Shown here: one piece after another, positions 1 to 8,904 of the stretch | Layout of the letters: every line of letters starts with the position of its first letter | How positions within the stretch are numbered: position 1 is the stretch's first letter | Assembly: GCA_001302245.1 (NCBI GenBank) | Contig: LGYU01000020.1 | Coordinates: forward strand, 1-64,000 | Origin: Chitinophagaceae bacterium PMP191F | Lineage (GTDB): Bacteria; Bacteroidota; Bacteroidia; Chitinophagales; Chitinophagaceae | Direction of reading: 5' to 3' | DNA length: 64,000 bases | Translations under genes and position numbers: made by a program | The notes under the pieces: model-generated | Database searches by the model: none | Seen by the model: only the letters and a program-made list of their open reading frames with translations | What the model was told of the DNA's origin: nothing

Positions 1-1633
1 CCGAGTCAGTACTGATATCGTACGCCTGTTTTCTGCTTTTATAAATAGTATGCAGTTTGTCTGAGTACTGGTTCAGTTGTTTCAGACTATTGGTCTGTTT
101 GTCAATAAAATTCAGTTCATAATATCCGTTGCCTTCTCCATTACCAAGGCTGCCGTACATAATACCATCGTTCAGGTATTGTAAAGAAAGGTTGATAGGA
201 GCTCTGTCAAGGCTGTCGTTTGACATGGCTGCGGATGTTTTCAGCACTTTCTGGATATCCAGGTATGCTCCCATTGGGTGACCGCTGATGCGGCTGACAT
301 AATCCTGTTTGCTGCCATTGCCTGCAATGAATTTGTCAACCAGGTCTTTATTATTGCCGATGGCAAACCATTTATCATTGATGGCATAGCTGATCTTAGG
401 CATGCCCTGACCACTTTCAACATCTTTCTCAAATTTTGTTCTGAGAATATTGATCAGTTTATCGAATGATGCTTTGTCATTAACAGAAACAGCAAACAAC
501 ACATTCACATCAAGTTTGTTGTGGGTGTAAATATGTGGTTTTCCGCCCTGGTCAAATGATTCGAGCGTGTCCTGTACAGCATTTACTTTGGGATCGGTAA
601 CTGCCAGTATCAGGTCGCCCTTGTTAGCTTTTACAAATTCATCAATACTATAGCCTTCTTTACCCAGAAAGCCATTTACCATGCCGTCGAAGCCTGCCAC
701 TTTGAGGAACTCTTTAATGCCTTCAGGGGGAAAATTGAATGCCAGTGCACCAGCTACATTGTCAGAAGCAATGCGGGCAAGTGCTGATGCATCGAGATCT
801 TTTACTTTATACTTGTCAAATATTTTTGCCAGTTCTGCATTGTAATAGCTTTTGGACTTGGCTACCACTTTACCATTTTCAAAATTGATAGTAAAAGTGG
901 AAATATTGTCTTTCAGCATATCACTAAACTTGGTCACTGAAAGCGCATTGCCCAGTGCGTCACCATAAAAAGAACTGCTGTTGATCCAGGAATGTACATC
1001 CCCTTCTTCTTTCAGCAGTGCAGTAAATCTTTTATCGTCGGTAAGATTATTGCTGTTTTTCAGGTCGTACAATTCTTTGGCCAGTGCCTGCAGGGTATCG
1101 GTTGATAATTTGCGCGGGCCATTATCATCATCAGACCCATAGTAGCGACGGCCCGATTTCATATCAGGGGCATCAATCACATAAATAAAACGGGTAGTAG
1201 TCCAGGTAGATACCGTGTTCTCTGACTTCAATATATTCAGATCACCATCTTTCTGAACAGTAGCCTGTTTGCTGATGTTTTTGTTGAATGCTTCATACGT
1301 AGCCGGATCTTTCAGTGTGCCTTCAAATACCACGTATCCGCCCTCACCAAGCTTGCGCATGAAAAAAACAATATCAGCGTCTGTATCAATACCGGAGCTC
1401 TGCGGGTCTTCCATTAACTTTTTTGCCAGTGAATCCGGCGCCTGGCTGTACAATTCTTTGTACCATTCACTTTGTTTGATCTCCTGCCAGGTAAGTTTAG
1501 AGGAAAGAGATTTCGCATTTACCTGTACAACCACTGCTGCATCTTTGGGAACAGCAATATTTGATTTATCCGAACGGCCACAGGAGGCAACCCATACCAT
1601 GGCTATCAGTACAGGAAGAAGGTTACGTTTCAT
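1..1633 (-). CDS. DUF4836 family lipoprotein (3' end beyond window)
   Basis: The frame is open from an ATG at 1633 to the left edge, about 544 codons, so the C-terminus is missing. The N-terminus is a lipoprotein signal (MKRNLLPVLIAMVWVASC) with the lipidated Cys at residue 18. The following sequence (PKDAAVVVQVNAKSL, later YYGSDDDNGPRKLS and a repeated layout of about 200 residues) fits the DUF4836 family, which is common in Bacteroidota and has no established function. It is probably an envelope lipoprotein facing the periplasm. It lies downstream of hisS on the same strand but is separated from it by a terminator and a long hairpin, so it is probably transcribed on its own. The family assignment is from recognition of the sequence pattern. 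Confidence 0.8.
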   Translation of the reverse strand, partial: MKRNLLPVLIAMVWVASCGRSDKSNIAVPKDAAVVVQVNAKSLSSKLTWQEIKQSEWYKELYSQAPDSLAKKLMEDPQSSGIDTDADIVFFMRKLGEGGYVVFEGTLKDPATYEAFNKNISKQATVQKDGDLNILKSENTVSTWTTTRFIYVIDAPDMKSGRRYYGSDDDNGPRKLSTDTLQALAKELYDLKNSNNLTDDKRFTALLKEEGDVHSWINSSSFYGDALGNALSVTKFSDMLKDNISTFTINFENGKVVAKSKSYYNAELAKIFDKYKVKDLDASALARIASDNVAGALAFNFPPEGIKEFLKVAGFDGMVNGFLGKEGYSIDEFVKANKGDLILAVTDPKVNAVQDTLESFDQGGKPHIYTHNKLDVNVLFAVSVNDKASFDKLINILRTKFEKDVESGQGMPKISYAINDKWFAIGNNKDLVDKFIAGNGSKQDYVSRISGHPMGAYLDIQKVLKTSAAMSNDSLDRAPINLSLQYLNDGIMYGSLGNGEGNGYYELNFIDKQTNSLKQLNQYSDKLHTIYKSRKQAYDISTDS

Positions 1634-1728
1634 AATATGTAAATGTTTTATGAGAACTCAAATAAACGAATAATTAGCCGTATTTGCCAATGAAGATTAT
1701 ATGTCATTGAATTAAGTATTCTGATTCC

Positions 1729-1770
1729 GGCAGGTGAGACACGGCCGGGCTAGTCCGTGTCTCACCTGCC
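1729..1770. repeat. Perfect 16-bp inverted repeat with 10-nt loop
   Basis: GGCAGGTGAGACACGG at 1729-1744 is exactly complementary to 1755-1770. The loop is 1745-1754. No T-tract follows on either strand, so it is not a standard rho-independent terminator. It sits between the hisS terminator and the start of the DUF4836 gene. It could be a transcript-end structure, a protein-binding palindrome or a remnant of a mobile repeat. Confidence 0.75.
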
Positions 1771-1822
1771 ACCTGGTCCGTTAACATAAATGCAGATTAC
1801 CGGTTTAAAGCAGATGCTGAAA

Positions 1823-1860
1823 CAAAAAAGTCCGCAGGCCGGTGAGGGGCTGCGGACTTT
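1823..1860 (-). terminator. Rho-independent terminator of hisS
   Basis: On the minus strand an 11-bp stem (AAAGTCCGCAG, 1860-1850, pairing with 1837-1827) is followed by a T-run at 1829-1824. It lies about 47 bp past the hisS stop codon. Confidence 0.85.
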
Positions 1861-1906
1861 CCGGAAACTTTCAGCACAGTTTATGGCCGGAAGCGGGGGG
1901 CCGTTT

Positions 1907-3280
1907 TCAGAATGCAAAACCTGCCAACTGCTCCCAACTGATATTCTGCTGTTCGCCGGTAGTGATATTTTTAACGGTACAGGTTTTATCGTTCATTTCC
2001 TGTGTACCGATAATAACGATATACGGAATGCCTTTGCGTTCGGCATATTTAAATTGTTTATCAAATTTGGTTGTTTCATGAAACAATTCGCAACGGGTGC
2101 CTTTTTCGCGCAGTTGCTGCATCAGCCCGAAAGCGGTTTTACTTTCCGCTGCCCCCAGGTTGAAAAACAGTACCTGTGTACCGGCCTGCACCTCATCGGG
2201 GAATAGTTGTAATTCTTCCAGCACATCATAAATGCGGTCTACACCAAAACTGATCCCTACACCGGGAATATTGGGTACGCCAAAAAGCCCCGTCAGGTCA
2301 TCATAACGGCCACCACCGCCAATGCTTCCCATTTTTACCGTAGCAGGCGCCTTAGCCTCGAAAATAATGCCGGTATAATAGTTCAGGCCACGGGCAAGGG
2401 TAAAGTCAATAATGAGCGATGAATTGTCTGTTGTGGGCGGAGCGTAATGGACAACGAATTGCAGTTCTTCCATGCCTTTTTTACCCATTTCTGTATGACC
2501 CAGCAGTGCACCTGCCTGTGCCAGTTTTTCTTCATTGCTACCGCTGATGTTGAGATACTGTTCTATGGTCTCCACCTGTTTGGTACTTATACCACGTTGA
2601 GTCAACTCTTCTTTTACTTTGTCAATACCTATTTTGTCCAGTTTGTCAATAGCAATGGTAATGTCCACCAGTTTATCACTGCCGCCGCATATCTCTGCCA
2701 GTGCTGCCAGTATTTTGCGGGAATTGATGCGGAGTTCATAACCGGTCATTTTTAACCGGGTAAAAACCGTGTGATAAATATTGGCCAGTTCTACCTCATT
2801 CAGTAAAGAATTGCTGCCTACCACGTCTGCATCGCACTGGTAAAATTCGCGATAACGGCCTTTTTGCGGTCTGTCGGCGCGCCATACCGGTTGTACCTGG
2901 TAGCGTTTGAACGGGAAGCTGAGCTGTCCGTAGTTCATGGCCACATAACGGGCAAAGGGGATGGTAAGGTCATATTTCAGCGCCCTTTCGGTGATCCCTT
3001 TTACATTCTTACCCTCTAATACTTTATCAAAATCAGCTTTTGCCTGTTCGTGTTTGTCGGGGTTATCAAGTCCGTTGTTAAGGATCTTGAAGATCAGTTT
3101 GTCGCCTTCCTCGCCATATTTACCCATCAGTGTATCCAGGTTTTCCATGGCAGGGGTTTCCAGCGGCTGAAATCCATATAATTCAAAAACAGTGCGGATT
3201 GTATTGAAAATGTATTGTCTTTTACGTACCACTTCCGGTCCGAAATCTCTTGTGCCCTGTGGTAATGAAGGTTTAGCCAT
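1907..3280 (-). CDS. hisS: Histidine--tRNA ligase
   Basis: This 457-residue protein is a class II aminoacyl-tRNA synthetase that charges tRNA-His with histidine in the cytoplasm. It starts MAKPSLPQGTRDFGPEVV, the usual HisRS opening, and has the motif 1 region (ETPAMENLDTLMGKYGEEGDK), motif 2 (QVQPVWRADRPQKGRYREFYQ), the histidine signature LARGLNYYTGIIFEAK, and motif 3 (GVGISFGVDRIYDVL). The C-terminal part (from about residue 370) fits the anticodon-binding domain. Length is normal for the Bacteroidota form. It follows the tyrosine phosphatase gene by 69 bp on the same strand, and that gap carries a short repeat (gtcaatagtaaattgtgaatgg), so the two may be co-transcribed. A terminator follows. 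Confidence 0.97.
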   Translation of the reverse strand: MAKPSLPQGTRDFGPEVVRKRQYIFNTIRTVFELYGFQPLETPAMENLDTLMGKYGEEGDKLIFKILNNGLDNPDKHEQAKADFDKVLEGKNVKGITERALKYDLTIPFARYVAMNYGQLSFPFKRYQVQPVWRADRPQKGRYREFYQCDADVVGSNSLLNEVELANIYHTVFTRLKMTGYELRINSRKILAALAEICGGSDKLVDITIAIDKLDKIGIDKVKEELTQRGISTKQVETIEQYLNISGSNEEKLAQAGALLGHTEMGKKGMEELQFVVHYAPPTTDNSSLIIDFTLARGLNYYTGIIFEAKAPATVKMGSIGGGGRYDDLTGLFGVPNIPGVGISFGVDRIYDVLEELQLFPDEVQAGTQVLFFNLGAAESKTAFGLMQQLREKGTRCELFHETTKFDKQFKYAERKGIPYIVIIGTQEMNDKTCTVKNITTGEQQNISWEQLAGFAF

Positions 3281-3349
3281 AAGTAGTCAATAGTAAATTG
3301 TGAATGGTCAATTGGTCTATGTAGTTAATGAACCTGTATGTCTGCTCAA

Positions 3350-3832
3350 TCAGGATGCTTTTGCGGTGGAATGCTGTGTGCCGTAGCGTTCAATAATTTT
3401 ATCGCAGGCGGCATTGATCATGGCAAATACATCATGATAGCCGGGTTCGGTGCCGTACCAGGGATCAGGTACATCCATGTTTTTGCCGGGATATAATTCA
3501 TTCATCAGCAGATCGGCCTTGGCGGGATCAAAATCCCTGCGGGTAATATGACGGATGTCGGCCAATACATCACCAGCCAGTGCATATATCTTATCAAATT
3601 GATGAAAATCGGCAGCGGTAAACTGCCGGGCGCATTGTTTACTGATATCAATGCCATTCATGGCTGCCACTTTCTGTGACAGGCGGTGGGGCGCTTCGCC
3701 GGTATGATAACCATTGGTGCCGGCACTGTCTATCGTCCAGGACAATCCTGCAGCATCTGCTTTATGTTGCAGGATACCTTCTGCCAGCGGACTGCGACAG
3801 ATATTTCCCAGACAAACCATTAAAATTTTCAT
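3350..3832 (-). CDS. Low-molecular-weight protein-tyrosine phosphatase
   Basis: This 160-residue cytoplasmic phosphatase has the P-loop C-x5-R right at the N-terminus (CLGNICRSP, residues 7-15) and the C-terminal acid motif DPWYG (about residues 121-125) that supplies the catalytic aspartate. These two motifs and the length define the LMW-PTP family. Substrates cannot be told from sequence; in bacteria such enzymes often act on tyrosine kinases or arginine-phosphorylated proteins. It is upstream of hisS on the same strand and may head a two-gene unit. Confidence 0.93.
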   Translation of the reverse strand: MKILMVCLGNICRSPLAEGILQHKADAAGLSWTIDSAGTNGYHTGEAPHRLSQKVAAMNGIDISKQCARQFTAADFHQFDKIYALAGDVLADIRHITRRDFDPAKADLLMNELYPGKNMDVPDPWYGTEPGYHDVFAMINAACDKIIERYGTQHSTAKAS

Positions 3833-3837
3833 GGCTG

Positions 3838-4026
3838 CAAAGATAGTTGAAAGGTGTTAGTTGGGAGGCATTAGGTTTTGGGAATACAGCTACGAGTAAA
3901 TACAGTCCGAAAGTCCGGAAGAAGGAAACCACGAAGTCGGAAGTCTGAGATCTGAAATCTGAAAATCCATGAGCTTTATGTTGTTAGTAACAATAGCAGC
4001 GGCTAATCACGATTCACGTCTTACGA
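3838..4026. repeat. Intergenic short-word repeats (gttagttggg / gtccgaaagtccgg / tctgagatctgaaatctg)
   Basis: The gap between the divergent phosphatase and TonB genes is filled with degenerate words: a ttgaaaggtgttagttggg stretch, then gtccgaaagtccggaag, gtcggaagtctgagatctg and a reverse-type block (ctaatcacgattcacgtc). The same kind of words occurs near 31640-31710 and, in other versions, between nuo genes. No coding potential was seen. Confidence 0.6.
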
Positions 4027-4197
4027 TTGATGATTTACAACCCGCAACGCGTAACCGGCAACCGCCCCTTTATGGAAAAATCATTGTTGCTGCATCTTAT
4101 TTACAGACTTGCGCAAAGTATACATCGATGGATCTCTTATACTGATTTATTCACCTGCTTCGCGAAAACTACACACGAGGCCCTAAAACCAGTTACG

Positions 4198-5043
4198 ATG
4201 AAACCGGAAATGATACTTCAATCTGATATGCTTGATATTTTATTTGAAGGACGTAACAAAGAATATGGAGCTTATAACCTGCGCAGGGTCTATAACAGTC
4301 ATTTATTCAAGGCACTGGGAAGCATGGCGATGATGGTGTTGTTGTTGGTGGCTTTTCAGTGCCTGCAACCGGGCGGTAAAAAAGGTACAGCAGCATTGTT
4401 CACCGTACAGGATTCGGTATATATAGCTACGGTAGACCTGCCAAAGGAAAAGCAGCCTGAGCAGGAAATTCCAAAGCAAGCCGGAGCCAGACAGGTAAAT
4501 ACTATAAAGGAGGTTGTGCCAACTATAGTATCTGATGATAAAGTAAAAGAACCATTGCCAACAGTAGCCGAAGTGCTTGATGATAAGGTTGCTATTGGTA
4601 CAGGTACACAAGCAGGGGATGATGCCACCAATGGCCTGGCTCCAAAAGGTACAGAAGGCACTGGAAACGGTAATGGTAACGGAGAGCATAATGCCTCAGA
4701 ACCGGCACCGGAGAAAGAAGAAATAGTAACTGTTGCGGAAAAGATGCCGCAATACCCGGGAGGTGTGGATGCCCTGCGCCGTTTTCTGGCCAGGAACCTG
4801 CAGATGCCCGATGGCACGGTACCTGAAGGCCAGCGGATAAAGATACCTACCAGGTTCGTAGTCAATAGGAATGGAGAACTGACAGATGTGGTGTTTGCTA
4901 CAGAGGCAGATGAGGTATTGAAAAAAGAGATACTGCGTGTTATGCGCAAAATGCCTCGCTGGATACCCGGCTCACAGAATGGAAGAACGGTAGCAGTGTA
5001 TTTTACTATCCCAATTATTTTTGAAAATCCAGGGGAACAGTAA
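4198..5043 (+). CDS. TonB-family energy transducer (stand-alone)
   Basis: This 281-residue protein links inner-membrane proton motive force to outer-membrane transporters. The start at 4198 is chosen because the protein then opens MKPEMILQSDMLDILFEGRN, aligning with the two TonB paralogues at 29665 and 30743; an in-frame extension to 4027 has no such match. After the cytoplasmic head (D-I-L-F-E-x-R-N-K-E-Y-G-A-Y) there is one membrane helix at about residues 38-56, a long Pro/Glu/Thr/Gly-rich periplasmic linker with a Gly-Asn run near residue 160, and a C-terminal TonB domain (MPQYPGGVDALRRFLARNL to the end). No exbB/exbD is adjacent, so it probably uses the ExbBD proteins encoded at 27.4-29.6 kb. 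It is more diverged than the other two. Confidence 0.88.
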   Translation: MKPEMILQSDMLDILFEGRNKEYGAYNLRRVYNSHLFKALGSMAMMVLLLVAFQCLQPGGKKGTAALFTVQDSVYIATVDLPKEKQPEQEIPKQAGARQVNTIKEVVPTIVSDDKVKEPLPTVAEVLDDKVAIGTGTQAGDDATNGLAPKGTEGTGNGNGNGEHNASEPAPEKEEIVTVAEKMPQYPGGVDALRRFLARNLQMPDGTVPEGQRIKIPTRFVVNRNGELTDVVFATEADEVLKKEILRVMRKMPRWIPGSQNGRTVAVYFTIPIIFENPGEQ

Positions 5044-5151
5044 TAGATAAAGAACGGAAGTTCAATTAATTTTTCAGTAAAATGTAGCTTGAAGCAGGCC
5101 GCTTACCGGTTAATTTCTTTATCTTGCCCGAACCCTTTTTATTTTAAAGCG

Positions 5152-5388
5152 ATGGCATCAGAATTTGAAGAAAAAAAGCAGCGTGCATACGTAAACAGAC
5201 GTGCTATTATGGATCTGGGAATGGGCATTATGTATGCGGGAGTAGGGGCTGTTCTGTGCCTGGCGGATGTGCTGAAACTTGGACTGGAATTTCCTCCCAA
5301 ACCTTTTTCCTATGTCTTCGGAGGATTGTGCGTGTTGTACGGTGGTTTCAGGATTTACAGGGGTATTAAAAGAGATTATTTTCAATAA
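5152..5388 (+). CDS. Small membrane protein of unknown function
   Basis: This 78-residue protein begins MASEFEEKKQRAYVNRRAIM. That start is preferred over an upstream in-frame ATG at 5089, whose extra 21 residues look like leader sequence. A charged N-terminal segment is followed by two hydrophobic helices at about residues 24-42 and 51-68, with a basic C-terminus (RIYRGIKRDYFQ), so it is probably an inner-membrane hairpin protein. It sits between tonB and a PstS-like lipoprotein gene in the same direction, an arrangement often seen in Bacteroidota. Function unknown. Confidence 0.75.
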   Translation: MASEFEEKKQRAYVNRRAIMDLGMGIMYAGVGAVLCLADVLKLGLEFPPKPFSYVFGGLCVLYGGFRIYRGIKRDYFQ

Positions 5389-5540
5389 TAGCAAACGGAT
5401 AGGACGGTTTTTCTTGTTTCATTGCTATATAAGTCAATACAATTCAATTTTATAGCCTGGTCCAATAATTTACGGAATAAAACCGGTAAAACCCGGTATT
5501 GTTCAGGGCATGGTTGGATTGAATTAAAATATATCCCGGA

Positions 5541-6476
5541 ATGAAAACGGTTGGATTAGCACAGAGAACTGGTGTATTGGTTGTGATAGTAGTAACAGGC
5601 CTGTTAACGCTGCTGAGTTGTAGCAGCAGTCCTGCTAAATACTCCGATACATTAACTACCGGCACCATTCACATCAGTGTGGATGAATCTTTTAAGCCGG
5701 TGATAGACTCACAGATCAAAGTCTTTGAATCACAGCATCCGGATGCGCATATAATTGTGCATTATAAACCGGAAGCCGAATGTTTGCGCGACCTGAATAA
5801 CGATAGCGTACGCATGGTGATCGTAACTCGTGGGTTGAGTGATGAAGAACAAAAAACACTTACTACCAAATTGTCTTTTCAGCCATCTTTTGCCCCGATG
5901 GCATTTGATGCTATTGCGGTAATTGTGAACAGCCAGGCCAGAGATACTACTTTTACCATGCAGGACATACGTTCTATGGTAAAAGGTACCAGCAGTTTTA
6001 AATATAAGATACTGATGGATGGAACCAGTGCCACCAGCACAGTACGTTATGTAAAAGATTCATTGCTGCAGGGCGAAGCGCTTAGCAGCAATGTGGTGGC
6101 AGCCGCCAACAGCGAAGGAGTGATAGATTATGTTTCCAAAAACACAGATGCTATCGGTTTGGTAGGTGTAAGCTGGATCGGAAATCCGGATGATACCACC
6201 CAGTTGAATTTTTTACAAAAAGTTAAAATTGCTTCCCTGGAATGCCGCGGATGTGTTAAAGGTCCCTATGTTAAACCGTATCAGGCCAATATCTACTACG
6301 ACCGTTATCCTATGCTAAGGGGAATCTATTATATTTTAAAAGAGAATTATGATGGGCTTGGCAGCGGTTTTAAGAATTTTCTCATCTATGATAAAGGACA
6401 GCGCATTTTTAAACGGGCATATTTATTGCCTGCAAGAATGAAGTTTGATGTGCAGTCTGCAAGTATATCAGAGTAA
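5541..6476 (+). CDS. PstS-like substrate-binding lipoprotein
   Basis: This 311-residue protein has a lipoprotein signal ending LLSC, with the lipid-anchored Cys at residue 27. The mature part resembles the phosphate-binding PstS/PBP-like fold: an early strand TIHISVDESFKPVIDSQI, then KVFESQHPDAHI, FDAIAVIVNSQA, and GVIDYVSKNTDAIGLVGV. No ABC permease or ATPase genes are adjacent, so it may not serve a phosphate importer. Lipoproteins of this type next to tonB and TPR genes recur in Bacteroidota, where their role is unclear. It is followed 53 bp later by a TPR gene in the same direction, possibly one operon. Confidence 0.78.
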   Translation: MKTVGLAQRTGVLVVIVVTGLLTLLSCSSSPAKYSDTLTTGTIHISVDESFKPVIDSQIKVFESQHPDAHIIVHYKPEAECLRDLNNDSVRMVIVTRGLSDEEQKTLTTKLSFQPSFAPMAFDAIAVIVNSQARDTTFTMQDIRSMVKGTSSFKYKILMDGTSATSTVRYVKDSLLQGEALSSNVVAAANSEGVIDYVSKNTDAIGLVGVSWIGNPDDTTQLNFLQKVKIASLECRGCVKGPYVKPYQANIYYDRYPMLRGIYYILKENYDGLGSGFKNFLIYDKGQRIFKRAYLLPARMKFDVQSASISE

Positions 6477-6529
6477 CAACTAAATGGGGTTTCTATATAT
6501 TTCAAAAACAACTAAATCAGCAATCGACA

Positions 6530-8203
6530 ATGATGAAAAGAACATTCAGTTTATTGTTAATAGCGGTGGCGATGATGGGCAGCCTGGTTGCTCAGACTGT
6601 GGATGAAGGAAGAAAGTTTTTTTACTACGAGCGTTTTAAGAGCGCCAAAGAGACTTTTGATAAGGTGCTTGCCGCTAATCCCAATAGCATTGATGCCGTG
6701 TACTGGCTGGGCCAAACCCTGCTGAAGCAGAAAGACTCTGTTGCTGCCAAAGCATTATACCAGAAATATCTTTCACAAAATGGCAATGCACCTTTGTTGC
6801 TGGCCGGTATAGGACAGATAGAATTGATGGAAGGTAAAACTGCGGATGCTCGTCAGCGCTTTGAACTGGCGCTCAATACTACCAAGGCAAAAGACATTGA
6901 TGTACTCAATGCTGTAGGTCGCGCCAATGCCTGGACAAGATTTGGCGATGCCAATTATGCCATCGAAAAACTGAACCAGGCTACACAGGTAAAAGGGTTT
7001 AAGGATCCGGAAACTTACCTGCTGATGGGGGACGCTTACCGTCGCCTGGTAGATGGTGGGAATGCCATTGTGTCTTACAACAAAGCATTGAGCATTGATC
7101 CCAAACTGGCAGCCGCCAAGTACGATATCGGTAAAGTATACCTTACGCAGAAAAATGTAGAGTTCTTCCTGCCTGCTTTTGAAGAAGCTATCCAGTTAGA
7201 TCCTGCTTACGCACCTGCGTACAATGAGCTTTCATTTTATTACTTCTCCAGGGATATCAATAAGTCAAAAGAGTATCTGGATAAATATGCAGCCAATACC
7301 GATCAGGGTCCCGAGTTGGAATATACCAAAGCAGATTACCAATGGTTCAGCGGTGATTTTGCCGGTGCAAAAGCAAAAGCTCAGCAACTGATTCAGCAAT
7401 ATGGTGATAAGGTAGAGCCAAGAATGTATCGCATGGTGGCTTATACTTCTGATACCCTGGGCGACCTGGCAGGAGCTAAACAAGCAATGCTGACCTTCCT
7501 GGCTAAAGCTGATCCTGAAGATGTATTGGGTGCAGACTATGCCGAACTGGCAAATGTTGCCTTCAAAACTCCGGGTAGCGAGGCTGAAGGGTTCGAATAC
7601 ATGAAAAAAGCCATACAGACAGATTCTGTAGAAGAGAACAAGATCAAATATGTAAACAAAGCCGCTGATTTTGCTAAAAAGCTAGGTAATAAATCTGTAC
7701 AGGCCGATTGGTTAGGTGTTGCCTATGGTTTGAAAAAGAATCCCAACCAGAACGATCTGTACAACTGGGGGTTTGCAACCTACCAGGCAGCAGATTACCT
7801 GAAATCAGACAGCATCTTTGCTATATATGAAGAGAAATATCCCAAAGAGATCTTCGGACCGTGGTGGAGAGCAAGAAGCATGACTGCTTACGACAGCACA
7901 GGTGAAAAAGCTGTCCCACACTATGAAAAATTTATAGAAGTGGCTAAGGCACTGGATTCTGTGAAATACAAGGGACAGATCGTACAGTCCTTGTTCATAT
8001 TGGCAGGTTATGCCAATGATGTGAAAAAAGATAAAGATGCAGCGCTGAATTACCTGACACAGATCACCTTTATTGATCCAACCAACGAGCAGGCTAAAAA
8101 GTATATTGATATTCTGAGCAAACCTGCTCCGAAGACGTCCACTCCGCAAAGCAGACCCAGGTCTGGCGGAAATGCAAGTACTTCCGGAGGCACATCAAAG
8201 TAG
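6530..8203 (+). CDS. Exported tetratricopeptide-repeat protein
   Basis: This 557-residue protein has a signal peptide (MMKRTFSLLLIAVAMMGSLVAQ) followed almost throughout by TPR helices, for example FDKVLAANPNSIDAVYWLGQ, YNKALSIDPKLAAAKYDIGK and FEEAIQLDPAYAPAYNELS. The C-terminus is a Pro/Ser/Gly-rich tail. It is probably a periplasmic scaffold. The tonB/small protein/PstS-like/TPR order suggests a link with envelope energy transduction, but this is inference. A strong terminator follows. Confidence 0.85.
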   Translation: MMKRTFSLLLIAVAMMGSLVAQTVDEGRKFFYYERFKSAKETFDKVLAANPNSIDAVYWLGQTLLKQKDSVAAKALYQKYLSQNGNAPLLLAGIGQIELMEGKTADARQRFELALNTTKAKDIDVLNAVGRANAWTRFGDANYAIEKLNQATQVKGFKDPETYLLMGDAYRRLVDGGNAIVSYNKALSIDPKLAAAKYDIGKVYLTQKNVEFFLPAFEEAIQLDPAYAPAYNELSFYYFSRDINKSKEYLDKYAANTDQGPELEYTKADYQWFSGDFAGAKAKAQQLIQQYGDKVEPRMYRMVAYTSDTLGDLAGAKQAMLTFLAKADPEDVLGADYAELANVAFKTPGSEAEGFEYMKKAIQTDSVEENKIKYVNKAADFAKKLGNKSVQADWLGVAYGLKKNPNQNDLYNWGFATYQAADYLKSDSIFAIYEEKYPKEIFGPWWRARSMTAYDSTGEKAVPHYEKFIEVAKALDSVKYKGQIVQSLFILAGYANDVKKDKDAALNYLTQITFIDPTNEQAKKYIDILSKPAPKTSTPQSRPRSGGNASTSGGTSK

Positions 8204-8248
8204 GAAGAGAATATATGTAATTAAAATAGCATTAATTGTTCTGATGCA

Positions 8249-8286
8249 AACATCCCCGCCGGTATACGGCGGGGATGTTTTATTTT
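8249..8286 (+). terminator. Rho-independent terminator after the TPR gene
   Basis: A perfect 13-bp GC-rich stem (AACATCCCCGCCG at 8249-8261 with 8267-8279) encloses a GTATA loop and is followed by a T-rich run. It separates the TPR gene from the nuo promoter. Confidence 0.92.
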
Positions 8287-8306
8287 GTTGATTATGACGT
8301 TTAAAC

Positions 8307-8336
8307 TTGTAATTTGCACACGCTATCTTATTTTTG
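8307..8336 (+). promoter_or_regulatory. Candidate main promoter of the nuo operon
   Basis: TTG at 8307-8309, a 19-bp spacer and TATTTTTG at 8329-8336 match the Bacteroidota primary-sigma consensus (TTG / TAnnTTTG). It lies just past a strong terminator and about 22 bp before the nuoA start, giving a short leader of roughly 15 nt. Confidence 0.7.
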
Positions 8337-8357
8337 CCCTTAAACTAAACGGGATTT

Positions 8358-8765
8358 ATGATCATGTACCTTTTACAGGCGTCTGCCGTTTCCCCAAGTC
8401 CTGACAGTTCATACTGGTACTTTCCTGTCGCCCTGCAACTGATCTTTGCTGTAGGCTTTATAGCAACTATGATGGGTGTAACTCACTTGCTGGGTCCCAA
8501 ACGTAAAACTTCCGATAAATTAGAGAACTTTGCCAGCGGTATTGCTACCCATGGCGATGCACGCCAGCCGATGGCGATCAAATACTTCCTGGTAGCTATC
8601 CTTTTTGTGTTGTTTGATGTTGAAGTGATTTTCTTTTACCCTTATGCGGTAAACTTTAAAGCACTTGGCTGGAATGGTTTTGTAGCCGTACTGATGTTTG
8701 TAACATTTTTTCTGGCCGGGTTTATATACATTGTTAAGAAAGGCGCGTTACGTTGGGAAGAATAG
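8358..8765 (+). CDS. nuoA: NADH-quinone oxidoreductase subunit A
   Basis: This 135-residue inner-membrane subunit of complex I has three helices (about residues 20-42, 73-93 and 102-126) and the conserved loop KLENFASGI followed by FLVAILFVLFDVEVIFFYP, which is diagnostic for NuoA. It helps form the membrane/peripheral arm junction near the quinone site. Two close ATGs (8358 and 8364) are possible starts. It is the first gene of a full nuoA-N operon. Confidence 0.96.
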   Translation: MIMYLLQASAVSPSPDSSYWYFPVALQLIFAVGFIATMMGVTHLLGPKRKTSDKLENFASGIATHGDARQPMAIKYFLVAILFVLFDVEVIFFYPYAVNFKALGWNGFVAVLMFVTFFLAGFIYIVKKGALRWEE

Positions 8766-8904
8766 TTAAATGTGTGAATTTGGAAATGTGTAAATGTGCG
8801 AATGAAAAACCCTTTACTGCTTACAGTTGTTAGTAAAGATGGGTGACTGCTGAGATAGAACGATTTTCAAATTTTCAGATCCTCAAATTTTCAAATCAGA
8901 GATT
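8766..8904. repeat. Paired intergenic repeat (nuoA-nuoB gap)
   Basis: The left part is made of words such as aatgtgtgaatttggaaatgtg and aatgtgcgaatg (8769-8804). The right part is the reverse-type block attttcaaattttcagatcc and caaattttcaaat (8863-8896). The forward word follows the upstream stop and the complementary type precedes the next start, as in several other nuo gaps. Confidence 0.7.

Noticed and set aside
4027-4197. 57-codon N-terminal extension of the lone TonB
   Set aside because: The paralogues start at the ILxxDxLDIxFEG head, and the extension covers intergenic repeat words.
5088-5127. Promoter-like TTG and TATCTTGC before the small membrane protein gene
   Set aside because: The spacing between the boxes is 28 bp, too long for the Bacteroidota promoter.
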